Source: Bin87 sp965222895
GTDB lineage: Bacteria; Chloroflexota; Dehalococcoidia; Lucifugimonadales; UBA3495
Reading direction: 5' to 3'
NCBI GenBank assembly: GCA_965222895.1
Contig: CBDCVB010000002.1
Coordinates: 124,001 to 188,000, forward strand
Length of the DNA stretch: 64,000 nucleotides
Made by a program: the position numbers and the translations under genes
In this document: one piece after another, positions 23,983-32,498 of the stretch
Layout of the letters: the number at the start of each line of letters is the position of its first letter
Numbering within the stretch: position 1 is the stretch's first letter
Notes under the pieces: generated by a model
Database searches by the model: none
Told to the model about the DNA's origin: nothing
The model's input: the letters and a program-made list of their open reading frames with translations, nothing else

Positions 23983-24481
23983 TTTTGCCTCCGTGCAACA
24001 TCGGGGTCATACAAACGGCGACCGGGTTCCGGTGGGCGTGGCACAGCTTCATGATGCCGTCCAGCAGCGTGTCAAACCGGTCCTCGCTCTCGACGGTGTA
24101 GTGGGCGATGCCGAACAGGTCCAGGATAGACGTAGTGTTGCGGCCCATGGCAACCTGGGCTATGTTGAACTCGCCAACCTGTCCGCGCAGGTTCATGAAG
24201 ATTGGTATGGGCGTGCGGGACGGGAGGCACAGGCTGGCCACGGCATTAACGCTGTTGCCGAACCCGCTGGACTGCATGAACACCGCAGCGTTGCGTCCGA
24301 CAGCGTAACTGCCCACCGCCACACCGATGGCCTCCTCCTCCCGAGTGCAGGACACCAGGTGGAAGTAGGGATCCTCGTCAATGATTCTGGTAACCTGGTG
24401 GATGGATATGTCGGGCACGTAGGCGATTAACGACGTGTCCCATTTCTTCAATGTTTCAACGATAGTTTCAGCCCAGGCCAT
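23975..24481 (-). CDS. ThDP-dependent decarboxylase, alpha subunit
   Basis: 168 residues, the N-terminal (pyrimidine-binding) half of the same enzyme class. VSCTREEEAIGVAVGSYAVG contains the Glu that activates ThDP, and QSSGFGNSVNAVASL plus PIPIFMNLRGQVGEFN are the sulfopyruvate decarboxylase ComD-like signature. The start at 24479-24481 is preceded by AAGGAG. With the beta subunit it decarboxylates a substituted pyruvate to an aldehyde. Confidence 0.85.
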   Translation of the reverse strand: MAWAETIVETLKKWDTSLIAYVPDISIHQVTRIIDEDPYFHLVSCTREEEAIGVAVGSYAVGRNAAVFMQSSGFGNSVNAVASLCLPSRTPIPIFMNLRGQVGEFNIAQVAMGRNTTSILDLFGIAHYTVESEDRFDTLLDGIMKLCHAHRNPVAVCMTPMLHGGKIA

Positions 24482-24708
24482 GGCGATTGGCTCCTTTGTC
24501 GGCAAACGCGCCGGCGTGATTTTCTCGTCGGGGCAACAGTATAGCGCATGGCAGACGAACGAGGTAAGACGGACGAGGTACGCGGTCGGGTACGCTTGGG
24601 CATGACGACCGCCGCCACGGTGCGCTCATGGGTTCCGCCCTGCGCCGGGACGACGGTTATGCCAAAGTCTCGCCCGGTACACGGGACAGGGCCAGACTCC
24701 CGATGCGC

Positions 24709-25314
24709 CTAGTCCAGCCAGACCGCCACATCGCCGGCGGCGGAGCGAACGGATGCCGAGGGGCGCGCCGGTTGGCCGATGAACAATGCGCCCACCATCG
24801 TCCAGTCAGGATCGGCGCCCAGCGTCTCGGCCAGGTTGGGGTGTCTGGTGGTGTTGCCGGTGCTCCAGTCTCCGGCCAGGCCCTCGGCGACGGCAGCCAG
24901 CAACAGGTTTTGCACGGCGCAACAGGCCGCGGCGTAGTTCTCCTGTGTCATTTCTGCGGAATCGGCCGGCACGCTGTAAGCGTAGATGAGGGCGGGCGCG
25001 TCCAGCACTCGCTGCCGGCTCCCGTGGGCCGCGTCCTAGTTTCCGTTGCGGACCATCTGATTGTCAAAGGCGAGCTGGGCCACTTCGGTACGCTTGGCTC
25101 CCCCTTTCTCCAGCACGAAGAATCGCCAGGGGTTGGTGAGACGATGGTTTGGCGCCCAGATTGCGGCGTCAATCATCCTCTGCAATGCGTCGCGGGCGGG
25201 TACGGCGTCGGAAAATTCGTTGTTCATGCGACGGTTGTGGATGGCTTCGTACACGGTTACGGATGTTGCCGGCGGTTCCACCTGGCCGCTGCGCAGCCGA
25301 TTGCTTTGCGTCAT
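24709..25314 (-). pseudogene. Nitroreductase family gene with in-frame amber codon
   Basis: The reading frame starts with SVTVYEAIHNRRMNNEFSD and AAIWAPNHRLTNPWRFFVLE, the FMN-binding opening of nitroreductases. It meets TAG at 25036-25038, and continues in the same frame with SRQRVLDAPALIYAYS, AACCAVQNLLLAAVAEGLAG and a normal C-terminus. A single substitution therefore splits an otherwise intact gene of about 200 codons. Without readthrough only 92 residues are made. TAG is an ordinary stop elsewhere in this window. Confidence 0.85.
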
Positions 25315-25443
25315 GAGTAATCTCCGTTGATTTAGCGCGCCCTAATCATCACAATAAGCACAAACAATATAACCGGGCGAACGTCCGGGGGCAAGTTGCA
25401 AGTCTACATCCAACTCGCCTCCGCCGGACTCCACTCGGGATCT

Positions 25444-25615
25444 CTCATGCGTACCCACTTTGTCAAACAACCGCCCTACTGTCATTGCGAGGAGCGCAGC
25501 GACGTGGCAATCTCGTCGTCGTAGCAACGGCGGTTCGCCGACGTATATTCAACCTCATCGAGATTGCCATGTCGCTATGCTCCTCGCAATGACAGATGGT
25601 AGTGGGCACGCGTGA
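25444..25615. repeat. Palindromic MITE-like element with 19-base insertion
   Basis: Ends CTCATGCGTACCCACTTTGT and GGGCACGCGTGA correspond to the terminal repeats of the 4268 copy. The facing arms are both of the long type (GGAGCGCAGCGACG and, reversed, GGAGCATAGCGACA). Relative to the 4268 copy, about 19 extra bases separate CACTTTGTC from the left CATTGCGAG. It occupies the 405-base gene-free stretch 25315-25719, between the broken nitroreductase and the selenoprotein gene. Confidence 0.9.
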
Positions 25616-25652
25616 CGTCGGGATCTGTAATGACGGGTGGTTTGGTCTGTGC

Positions 25653-25658
25653 TACAAT
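25653..25658 (+). promoter_or_regulatory. -10 TACAAT for the selenoprotein-rnc pair
   Basis: TACAAT 61 bases before ATG 25720. The leader contains a small hairpin, GCGGT (25675-25679) with ACCGC (25685-25689). No clear -35 was found. Confidence 0.4.
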
Positions 25659-25719
25659 CGCCCTCAAACAAGAGGCGGTTTGACACCGCTGCAACTCATA
25701 CCCGAAAAGAGGTGGCATT

Positions 25720-26358
25720 ATGGCCGAAGCTGATTTCCTTTGCTACTACGACTTCCGTTGACCCTTCGTGTACAACGCTGCCATGTGGTGGGCGAAAGTT
25801 CGCGAGACTACTGATTACGAGATCAACGTTGACCTCAAGCCATTCTCGCTGGTTCAGGTTAACTATGACAACAACAAGTCCGATGGCGACAACTTCAAGT
25901 ACTGGGAGCAGGACGACGCGGACAACACGCTCCTGGAGTTGCGCGCCGGCATCGCCGCTCAGCGGCAGGGTGAGGAAATCTTCGAGAAGTTCTTCATCAA
26001 CCTGCTTCGGGCCCGGCACGAAGACCGCATCGACCTGACCGACGCCGAGGCCATCAACGCAGTTGCCGAGGCCTCCGGTGTGGACATGGGTCAGTTTGCC
26101 GAAGACCTGTCCGACCCCGAAGTGCTGCGCGAAATCGGCGAGAGCCACACCGAAGCTGTGGAAGTCCACGGCGCGTTCGGCGTGCCCCTCTACGTGTTCC
26201 CCAACGGCAACTCGGCCTTTGTAAAGATGTTCATTCCCTCGGAGGACGAGTCCGGCTCCATCTACGATAACCTGGTCGAGATGGTGTCCGACCACAAGCA
26301 CGTGGGCGAGGTCAAGCGGCCTTCCCCGCCGTGGCCGTATGAGGGTGTCCGCTCATAA
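25720..26358 (+). CDS. DsbA-family thioredoxin-fold selenoprotein (TGA = Sec14)
   Basis: Translation from ATG 25720 (ribosome site AGAGG) gives MAEADFLCYYDFR, then TGA (25759-25761), then PFVYNAAMWWAKVRE and an uninterrupted frame to 26358. In DsbA-family proteins the motif after the first strand is DFxCPxx, so TGA stands exactly at the catalytic cysteine; proline follows as expected and the resolving position is Val (U-P-F-V). The C-terminal half contains the cis-Pro region HGAFGVPLYVFPN, typical of the fold, so the rest of the protein is intact. I read it as a 212-residue selenoprotein, a thiol/selenol oxidoreductase or glutathione/mycothiol-type transferase relative. The SelB/SelC machinery is not in the window. 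An ordinary nonsense mutation is the alternative. It overlaps rnc by 20 bases. Confidence 0.75.
25759..25794 (+). promoter_or_regulatory. Candidate bacterial SECIS hairpin
   Basis: After the TGA, CGCTGCC (25776-25782) pairs with GGTGGGCG (25787-25794) with one bulged G and two G-T wobbles, leaving the loop ATGT with the GU dinucleotide. The loop lies 22 bases after the TGA, within the spacing usual for bacterial SECIS elements. The stem is short, so this is supportive, not decisive. Confidence 0.5.
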
Positions 26359-27073
26359 CCCCTCGGTGCCCAACGCCGGGCATCGGCCAGTTGAAGAGCT
26401 AGCGCAAGCCCTGGGCCTGAGTTTTCAGGACCGGGGCTTGTTGCTGCAGGCGTTGACCCATCTGTCCTACGTCAACGAGCATTCGGGCGACGCCCGGGAA
26501 TCCTACGAACGGCTGGAATTTCTGGGCGACGTGGTGGTGCGCCTGGTCGTCAGCGACGAACTCTACCACCGGCTGCCCGACTGCGACGAGGGGGGCCTGA
26601 CCCGGCGCTGGACAACGTTGCTTAGCCAGCGGGCGTTGGCGACCGTTGCCGAGCGGTTGAACCTGGCGGATTACGTCCGTTTGGGCCAGGGCTTCGATTC
26701 CTCCGGCGGTCGCACCAGCCCGTCGGTGTTGGGCGATGTGATGGAATCGCTGATTGCTGCCCTCTATCTGGATGGTGGCTATGACGCTGCCCGCCGGTTC
26801 GTGCTGGACGTAATGTCCGCCGAGATTGATGCCACCTGTCAATCGGGCTGGCGGCCCCACAACCCCAAAACCGACCTGCAAGAGCTGTTGCAGGCCGCCG
26901 GACAATCGCCGCCCACCTACCGGGTGGTGGATACCTCCGGCCCGCCCCATCGACCGCAATTTGCAGTCCAGGTGTTCGGAGATGACGGCATTTTGGGCAC
27001 TGGAACCGGGGGCAGCAAATCGGTAGCCGAAACCAACGCCGCCGAATCTGCCCTGGCATCTCTTGCCGGGTAA
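26339..27073 (+). CDS. rnc: Ribonuclease III
   Basis: 244 residues. The RNase III signature YERLEFLGDVVVRLVVSDEL (Glu and Asp metal ligands) and VLGDVMESLIAALYLDGGYD (second Asp/Glu pair) are intact. The C-terminal dsRNA-binding domain begins at NPKTDLQELLQAAGQSPPTY and ends GGSKSVAETNAAESALASL. It cleaves double-stranded RNA in rRNA and mRNA processing. Its ATG lies inside the end of the selenoprotein gene, so expression is probably coupled to it. Confidence 0.95.
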   Translation: MRVSAHNPSVPNAGHRPVEELAQALGLSFQDRGLLLQALTHLSYVNEHSGDARESYERLEFLGDVVVRLVVSDELYHRLPDCDEGGLTRRWTTLLSQRALATVAERLNLADYVRLGQGFDSSGGRTSPSVLGDVMESLIAALYLDGGYDAARRFVLDVMSAEIDATCQSGWRPHNPKTDLQELLQAAGQSPPTYRVVDTSGPPHRPQFAVQVFGDDGILGTGTGGSKSVAETNAAESALASLAG

Positions 27074-27220
27074 GGGTGGGTTAGCGGGTTTATGGGCTGC
27101 CGGGCCTCAGCGTCGAGCAGGAGTGCTGCATCAATACGGAATGGGGAACGGCACGGATTGGGGAACAGCGCGCCGACTAGGGGCTGCAACACGGGCAATG
27201 ACACTGCGCCGCCCAGCCCG

Positions 27221-27226
27221 TATAAT
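27221..27226 (+). promoter_or_regulatory. -10 TATAAT before the cupin gene
   Basis: Perfect TATAAT 53 bases before ATG 27280, which also has an AAAGGAG ribosome site. No convincing -35. Confidence 0.4.
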
Positions 27227-27279
27227 TGCCAACGACACCCACCAAACAGCGTCCCCAAGTACCGCAAAGGAGATAATTA

Positions 27280-27984
27280 ATGGAACCGCTGATTCACAAC
27301 ATCAAAGACTACCCCGCCGGCGCCCCGGCCCGCCTCATCAGCGCCGACGACAACCCGCCCTTGGTTACCCTGGCCTACTCCGTAATCGAGCCGGGCGGCG
27401 CCAGTTCCCACCATATTCACGAGTGGGAGCACGAGGTCTACATCATCGAGGGCAGCGGCACCCTCGTCGCCGACGGCAAGGAGTATCCAGTCAAGGCCGG
27501 CGACGCCATGTTCATTCCGCCCATGGTGGACCACGTAACCCGCAATGACGGTGACAGCGACATCCGCCGCATCGAGATCAACCCAATCTCGGCGGCCAGC
27601 GGCAACGCCCGGCCCGGTGGCACCGAAACCGGCGCCGGAACTCCGCCGGTCATCCGCAACCACGCCGACCTCAACGCCGATACCGGACACACCATGCTCG
27701 GCGGCCGAGACGGCTGCCCCAACTACCTGATGCTCTACAACGGCGCGATGCAGCCCGGCGCGGTGAGCCATCCGGACACCGGCGGCCACAACCACGAATG
27801 GGAACACACCGTGTTCGTCCTGGAAGGCTCGGGCACGCTGGTCGTCTCCGGCACTGAGTACACCGTCACCGCTGGCGACGCGGTCCTCGTCCCGCCCGTC
27901 GAACACCACCAGTGGAAAAACGAAACCGACGCTCCGATGCTCCGCGTAACCTTCAACGACATCAAATCCGAAAGCCACGGCTAA
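27280..27984 (+). CDS. Bicupin protein
   Basis: 234 residues with two cupin barrels. The first has SSHHIHEWEHEVYIIEGSGT and MFIPPMVDHVTRN (residues about 45-95). The second has GGHNHEWEHTVFVLEGSGT and VLVPPVEHHQWKN (about 160-215). Each shows the metal-binding HxH...E...H set, so two metal sites are expected. The two halves resemble each other and arose by duplication. Enzyme or binding role is unknown. It stands alone between rnc and eno. Confidence 0.85.
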   Translation: MEPLIHNIKDYPAGAPARLISADDNPPLVTLAYSVIEPGGASSHHIHEWEHEVYIIEGSGTLVADGKEYPVKAGDAMFIPPMVDHVTRNDGDSDIRRIEINPISAASGNARPGGTETGAGTPPVIRNHADLNADTGHTMLGGRDGCPNYLMLYNGAMQPGAVSHPDTGGHNHEWEHTVFVLEGSGTLVVSGTEYTVTAGDAVLVPPVEHHQWKNETDAPMLRVTFNDIKSESHG

Positions 27985-27995
27985 ATACCCCGAAC

Positions 27996-28026
27996 CGTCA
28001 TTCCGGCGAAGGCCAGAATCCAGTCC
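27996..28026. repeat. Short dispersed repeat, GTCATTCCGGCGAAGGC type
   Basis: GTCATTCCGGCGAAGGCCAG + AATCCAGTCC is a version of a short sequence I know as recurring between genes in many unrelated bacterial genomes. It directly abuts the palindromic element at 28031. Only one copy is seen in this window, so the assignment rests on general knowledge. Confidence 0.5.
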
Positions 28027-28030
28027 CGCT

Positions 28031-28122
28031 GTCATTGCGAGGAGCGTAGCGACGTGGCAATCCCGTAAGCCTTAACCATCGTGCTATCGGCGACGGGATT
28101 GCCACGCTGCGCTCGCAATGAC
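28031..28122. repeat. Palindromic MITE-like element next to eno
   Basis: Long arm (GTCATTGCGAGGAGCGTAGC + GACGTGGCAAT) and reversed short arm (ATTGCCACGCTGCGCTCGCA + ATGAC) enclose a divergent centre. The outer CTCACGCGTACC repeats are missing. It ends 8 bases before the enolase start codon, leaving no room for another promoter or ribosome site between. Confidence 0.9.
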
Positions 28123-28130
28123 ATACACAC

Positions 28131-29450
28131 ATGCCCGCTTCAACCCACATAACCAACATCCACGCCCGCGAGGTGCTGGACTCTCGGGGTAACCCTACCG
28201 TCGAAGTAGACATCCGGTTGCAGGGCGGCGCGACGGGGCGGGCCATCGTCCCATCCGGCGCATCCACCGGGCGGCACGAGGCGGTGGAGTCGCGCGACGG
28301 CGACCCCACGCGCTACGAAGGCCGGGGTGTGCTGCGGGCGGTGGCCGCCGTTAACGACGTCATCGCAACAGCAATCATTGGCACAAACCCCACTGACGCC
28401 ACCGACCAGGCCGCCCTCGACGCCCGCCTGCGCGAGTTGGACGGCACCACCAACAAGTCTAACCTGGGCGCCAACGCCATCCTGGGCGTTTCGCTAGCCG
28501 CCGCCCACGCTTCGGCTGCCGCGTTGGGCTTGCCGCTCTACCGATACCTCGGTGGCGACGACGCCACCACGCTGCCCATGCCCATGGTCAACATCATTAG
28601 CGGCGGCCGCCACGCCGAGGGTGGCCTCGATATGCAGGATTTCCTTGCCATACCCATCGGCGCTACGACGTTTCGCGAAGCCCTGCGGATGGCCGTGGGA
28701 GTCTATCGAGCGATTGGACGCATTCTCTCCCAAAGCGGACCCTACGGATACGGCGTCGCTGACGAGGGCGGTTACGGGCCGCCACTGCCCTGCCACGAAG
28801 ACGCGTTGGGCTTGCTCCATGACGCCACTCGCCTCGCCGGCTTTCGCTGCGCCCGCGACGGCGACATCGCCATCGGCATGGATGTGGCCGCCACCGAGTT
28901 CATGGCTGCGGATGGGCGCTATGCGCTACGAGCCGAGCGCCGTTCCTTCTCCGCTAACGAACTGACCGACCTGCTGGCGCACTGGTCTGCCACTTACCCA
29001 ATCATCTCGATTGAGGATGGCGTGGCGGAAGACGACTGGGCCGGCTGGGCGTATTTGACCGAACGGCTGGGGGCAACTACCCAGCTCATCGGCGATGACC
29101 TGTTCACCACCAACCCAGGCCGATTGGCGCGGGGAGCCGATGCGGGCATCGCCAACGCTGTGCTGGTGAAACCCAACCAAATCGGCACGTTGACCGAAAC
29201 GCTGGACACGGTGCGCCTGGCCCGGGAGCGGGGCTACCTTCCCGTCATATCAGCGCGCTCCGGCGAAACCGAGGACACCACCATCGCAGACCTGGCAGTG
29301 GCGACGGGCGCCGGCCAAATCAAGATCGGTTCCGTCACCCGCTCCGAGCGCCTGGCCAAGTACAACCAGCTGCTTCGCATCGAAGAACAGCTGGGCGAGC
29401 GGGCCGAATTCGCCGGGCGGGACGTTTTCTCCCGATTTTTGGCGAAATGA
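28131..29450 (+). CDS. eno: Enolase
   Basis: 439 residues. All family stretches are present: AREVLDSRGNPTVEVDIRLQ, VPSGASTGRHEAVESRDGD, the metal ligands in IGMDVAATEF, SIEDGVAEDDWAGW and IGDDLFTTNP, and the catalytic Lys in VLVKPNQIGTLTET, followed by SARSGETEDTTIAD. It converts 2-phosphoglycerate to phosphoenolpyruvate. The gene follows a repeat element so closely that its promoter must lie in or before the repeat. It overlaps rsmG by 4 bases (ATGA). Confidence 0.97.
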   Translation: MPASTHITNIHAREVLDSRGNPTVEVDIRLQGGATGRAIVPSGASTGRHEAVESRDGDPTRYEGRGVLRAVAAVNDVIATAIIGTNPTDATDQAALDARLRELDGTTNKSNLGANAILGVSLAAAHASAAALGLPLYRYLGGDDATTLPMPMVNIISGGRHAEGGLDMQDFLAIPIGATTFREALRMAVGVYRAIGRILSQSGPYGYGVADEGGYGPPLPCHEDALGLLHDATRLAGFRCARDGDIAIGMDVAATEFMAADGRYALRAERRSFSANELTDLLAHWSATYPIISIEDGVAEDDWAGWAYLTERLGATTQLIGDDLFTTNPGRLARGADAGIANAVLVKPNQIGTLTETLDTVRLARERGYLPVISARSGETEDTTIADLAVATGAGQIKIGSVTRSERLAKYNQLLRIEEQLGERAEFAGRDVFSRFLAK

Positions 29451-30187
29451 CGCAACCCGTTGCATCGGGCATGGAAATTCTGGCGGAGCAAGCCCGACGT
29501 TTGGGGCTGCACCTTACGCCAACGCAGCTGGGGCAGTTTTCTGAATACACGCGGCTGCTGTCCGAAGGCAACCGCCGGGCCAACCTCACTGCCGTAACCG
29601 ATGCTGACGATGTGCAGGTGCGCCACTATCTGGACTCGCTGACGGCGGTACTGGCGCTGCCGCAATGGCCGGATGGCACGCGGGTAGTGGACATCGGAGC
29701 CGGAGCGGGTTTTCCGGGAGTACCGCTGAAAATCGCCTTCCCCGGGCTGCAGGTAACACTGGCTGAATCGGTCGGTAAAAAAACGCGATTCATGCAGGAG
29801 TTGGTTGAGCATCTGGATCTGCCGGACGTGGAAGTATTAACGGTACGCGGGGAGGAGTTGGGCCGCACCTATGGCTACCGCGCCGGTTTCGATGTGGCGC
29901 TGGCTCGGGGCGTGGCACGTATGCCCGTGCTGGTTGAGTACGGGCTGCCGCTGTGCAAGCTGGGCGGCCATCTGCTGGCGTGGAAGGGTAAAGACGGGCC
30001 GGCGGAGGCGCTGGATGCCAGCAATGCGCTGGCCGAGGTGGGCGGCGCGGTCGTGAAGGTGCAATCGGTTGACGCGGTGTCGCCGCCGCTGCCGGCCGAC
30101 CGGTGGCTGGTGGCCGTTCAGAAAACCGAGCCAACCCCGGAGCGCTACCCCCGTCGGATTGGAGTGCCGGCCAAGGAACCGCTATAA
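29447..30187 (+). CDS. rsmG: 16S rRNA (guanine527-N7)-methyltransferase RsmG
   Basis: 246 residues. RRANLTAVTDADDVQVRHYL and the SAM-binding VVDIGAGAGFPGVPLKIAFP are diagnostic; VALARGVARMPVLVEYGLPL is the following conserved block. It methylates G527 of 16S rRNA. Coupled to eno by an ATGA overlap, and convergent with the AOR gene (6 bases shared). Confidence 0.95.
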   Translation: MTQPVASGMEILAEQARRLGLHLTPTQLGQFSEYTRLLSEGNRRANLTAVTDADDVQVRHYLDSLTAVLALPQWPDGTRVVDIGAGAGFPGVPLKIAFPGLQVTLAESVGKKTRFMQELVEHLDLPDVEVLTVRGEELGRTYGYRAGFDVALARGVARMPVLVEYGLPLCKLGGHLLAWKGKDGPAEALDASNALAEVGGAVVKVQSVDAVSPPLPADRWLVAVQKTEPTPERYPRRIGVPAKEPL

Positions 30188-32122
30188 CGCCAAAGTGGCG
30201 GCGTCCACCCGCCCGGCCTCGTTCCAACCTCGAGCGACGTAGTAGTCGGCAATCATTTTGTCCAGCTCGGAGGCGGTTAGCCCGACGCCGGCGGCAACCC
30301 CGTCGGTGAGCGGTTCGGTGAGTATCCGGGGTGGCAGGGTATCGTCGCTGCGTCGCCAGCCCCAGCGCTGGTTGTACGCCTTTTTCAGGTCGGCGATATG
30401 GCGGGCCGCGCGGCGGAGCTCGGCGGCGTCAAAATCGTGCCAGCCCGTCACCATGCGGTAAACGTCGGCCGATTCCTCCCAGAAATCGTCGAACGCCCGG
30501 CGCAGGAATTTGCACCAAATGAGCGAATCAAGAGCGGCGGCGAAATCCTCGCTGGCGGCGGCGATTTGGCCGCGGCGGTCGTCCACAGCCAGGCGGTCGA
30601 CGTCCGGTGAAAAGTCAGCATCATAGGCGGACGTGCGATTGTGGCAGGCGCCGCGCGGGGTGGTAGCCAAGCCCAGGGCCAGTGTTTTCAGGCTGCGCGG
30701 TTCATAGCCGGGCATCTCCAGCCCTTTCACCTGCATTGCCCAGTCTGCGGAACCCCCGCCGACTTGTTGGGCCGCCCGGCGCGTGCCGTCGGCCAGCAGA
30801 TTACCCAAATAACCGCGGCGGTACGCGATGTCGTCCAACAGCGCAATCACGCCTTCGCCGTCGCCGAACTGCAAGCCGGTTGGGGTCGCGCCGCCGTTGC
30901 CCATTACCGACGTCAGCTGAGGCAGCAGACCGCGTTCCGCCGTTTCAATCGCCCAGGCAATAACGCCGCCTGCCGAGATGGTATCCAGGCCCAACTCGTC
31001 GCACCGCCGCACGGCTCGGATCACGGCGTCCGGGTCGCCGACGCCGACCAGCGGCCCCAGCGCAAAGAGGCTTTCGTACTCCAGGCGCGCGCTGATGGGC
31101 GGGCCTGTCGATGTTGCGTCGTCGTCTTTCGGCGCCACGGTGACGATTTTTTCGCAGCCGATGGTGCAATTGGCGCAATGAGCCGTCCGCGTTGCCCGGG
31201 TCTGATGCAGCGTTTCGCCGCTGACCGCCTCTGCTTGCTCGAAGGTTGACTGCTGAAAGTTGCGCGTCGGGAGGGTGCCCAGGCGGTTGAACACCGACAC
31301 GTTGGCGATGGTGCCCAGCTCACGATACTTGGCGGTGGCTGCTCCTAGGCTCCGGCGACTGAGGTCGCGAGCGTACTTGCGCAAGCCGTCGGCATCGGCA
31401 ATGGGAGGGTCGGAGTCTGGCCGACCTCGAATCGCAATCGCCTTGAGGTTCTTGCTGCCCATGACTGCGCCGGGGCCACAGCGCCCGGCCTGCCGCCCGC
31501 CGTCGTTGGCGATGCTGGCGAACCGCACCAGGCGCTCGCCGGCCGGCCCGATGCTGGCGACGCGCACCGGTCGTCGGCTGCCATCGTCCAGCATCTGCTT
31601 CACAGCTGCCTCGGTGTCCATCGTGGAGAGGCCCATCAGGTCGGTGGCCGGCAGCAATCGCGGGGTTCCGTCGGCGTCGATTTGAAGCAAGGTCGGTGCG
31701 GTTGCTCGGCCAACGACCACGAGCGCGTCTCCACAGGCACGCTTCAACTCCACCGCCAAATGACTTGAAGACAGGCCATCAGCAATGAACCCGGTCAGTG
31801 GCGAACGGGTCAGCACCGCAAACTTGCTGGAAGTGGTCAACCGCGTTCCCACCAGCAGGCTGGTGGTGAAAATCAGCGGGTTTTCGGGTTCCAGTGCGGA
31901 GTCCAGCAGCCGAAGCCGGTCGGCATCGGTTAGCGTTTCCCCGTCGTGGTCAACGGTTGGCGCGCCGTACCTATGCAGCAGCCACGTGCCCAAGCCGATG
32001 CCGCCGATGGTGGCCCGCAGCACGGCGTCCGGGATCGGGTCCCAACGATGCTCCCCGGTGGTGAGATCCACCACCAACGCCCGTCCGCGATAGCCCTTTG
32101 CCGCGTTCTTCGCTGCGTTCAT
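30182..32122 (-). CDS. Aldehyde:ferredoxin oxidoreductase (tungsten/molybdopterin)
   Basis: 646 residues. The N-terminal domain (GRALVVDLTTGEHRWDPIP, TIGGIGLGTWLLHRYG) and AGRCGPGAVMGSKNLKAIAI are AOR signatures. HCANCTIGCEK supplies three ligands (CxxCxxxC) and a later Cys in SLIWCKFLR the fourth of a [4Fe-4S] cluster. It oxidises aldehydes to acids with ferredoxin using a tungsto- or molybdo-bispterin. The start was set at Met 32120-32122 where the family begins. It follows moaD and mobA on the same strand, fitting local cofactor supply. Confidence 0.92.
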   Translation of the reverse strand: MNAAKNAAKGYRGRALVVDLTTGEHRWDPIPDAVLRATIGGIGLGTWLLHRYGAPTVDHDGETLTDADRLRLLDSALEPENPLIFTTSLLVGTRLTTSSKFAVLTRSPLTGFIADGLSSSHLAVELKRACGDALVVVGRATAPTLLQIDADGTPRLLPATDLMGLSTMDTEAAVKQMLDDGSRRPVRVASIGPAGERLVRFASIANDGGRQAGRCGPGAVMGSKNLKAIAIRGRPDSDPPIADADGLRKYARDLSRRSLGAATAKYRELGTIANVSVFNRLGTLPTRNFQQSTFEQAEAVSGETLHQTRATRTAHCANCTIGCEKIVTVAPKDDDATSTGPPISARLEYESLFALGPLVGVGDPDAVIRAVRRCDELGLDTISAGGVIAWAIETAERGLLPQLTSVMGNGGATPTGLQFGDGEGVIALLDDIAYRRGYLGNLLADGTRRAAQQVGGGSADWAMQVKGLEMPGYEPRSLKTLALGLATTPRGACHNRTSAYDADFSPDVDRLAVDDRRGQIAAASEDFAAALDSLIWCKFLRRAFDDFWEESADVYRMVTGWHDFDAAELRRAARHIADLKKAYNQRWGWRRSDDTLPPRILTEPLTDGVAAGVGLTASELDKMIADYYVARGWNEAGRVDAATLAL

Positions 32123-32147
32123 AGTTAATGGCCACCCAACGGGCGGT

Positions 32148-32498
32148 TCACCCGCCAGCCTGATTGGACAGCAGCAGCAGTGCATCGCCCGGCTGCAACT
32201 CCAGGGGCACGACATCATCCTCGGACAGAAACTCCAACCCGTTTCGATTGATGACGTAACCTTGCTGGATAATTGGGACGGACGAACCCCCGTCGTCGCC
32301 GGAAATTGCGTTGCCCAGCAGGGCCGGGCATTGGCGGGCCAGGGCGCCCGCCAGTTCAGACAAGGTAGCGTGAGCGGCGATTCGCAGCGGTACGACGCTG
32401 GCGCCGGCCTTCACGCGGGCGGTGCCAAACAGCTCCACCGTGATGTCGACCAATGTGATGTCAACCAGCCGACCCGCTTCCGTGCGCTGAATGGTCAT
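32148..32498 (-). CDS. moaD: MoaD/ThiS-family sulfur carrier protein
   Basis: 116 residues, longer than classical MoaD. A ubiquitin-like fold with VELFGTARVKAGASVVPLRI and PLELQPGDALLLLSNQAGG. It ends in Gly-Gly, the residue pair that is adenylated and thiocarboxylated in molybdopterin synthesis. It overlaps mobA by 4 bases and precedes the AOR gene by 25 bases; such MoaD-like chains often accompany AOR genes. Confidence 0.85.
   Translation of the reverse strand: MTIQRTEAGRLVDITLVDITVELFGTARVKAGASVVPLRIAAHATLSELAGALARQCPALLGNAISGDDGGSSVPIIQQGYVINRNGLEFLSEDDVVPLELQPGDALLLLSNQAGG

Noticed and set aside
25036..25038. TAG in the nitroreductase as pyrrolysine
   Set aside because: TAG ends several normal genes in this window, the position is not a known functional site, and no Pyl genes are visible.
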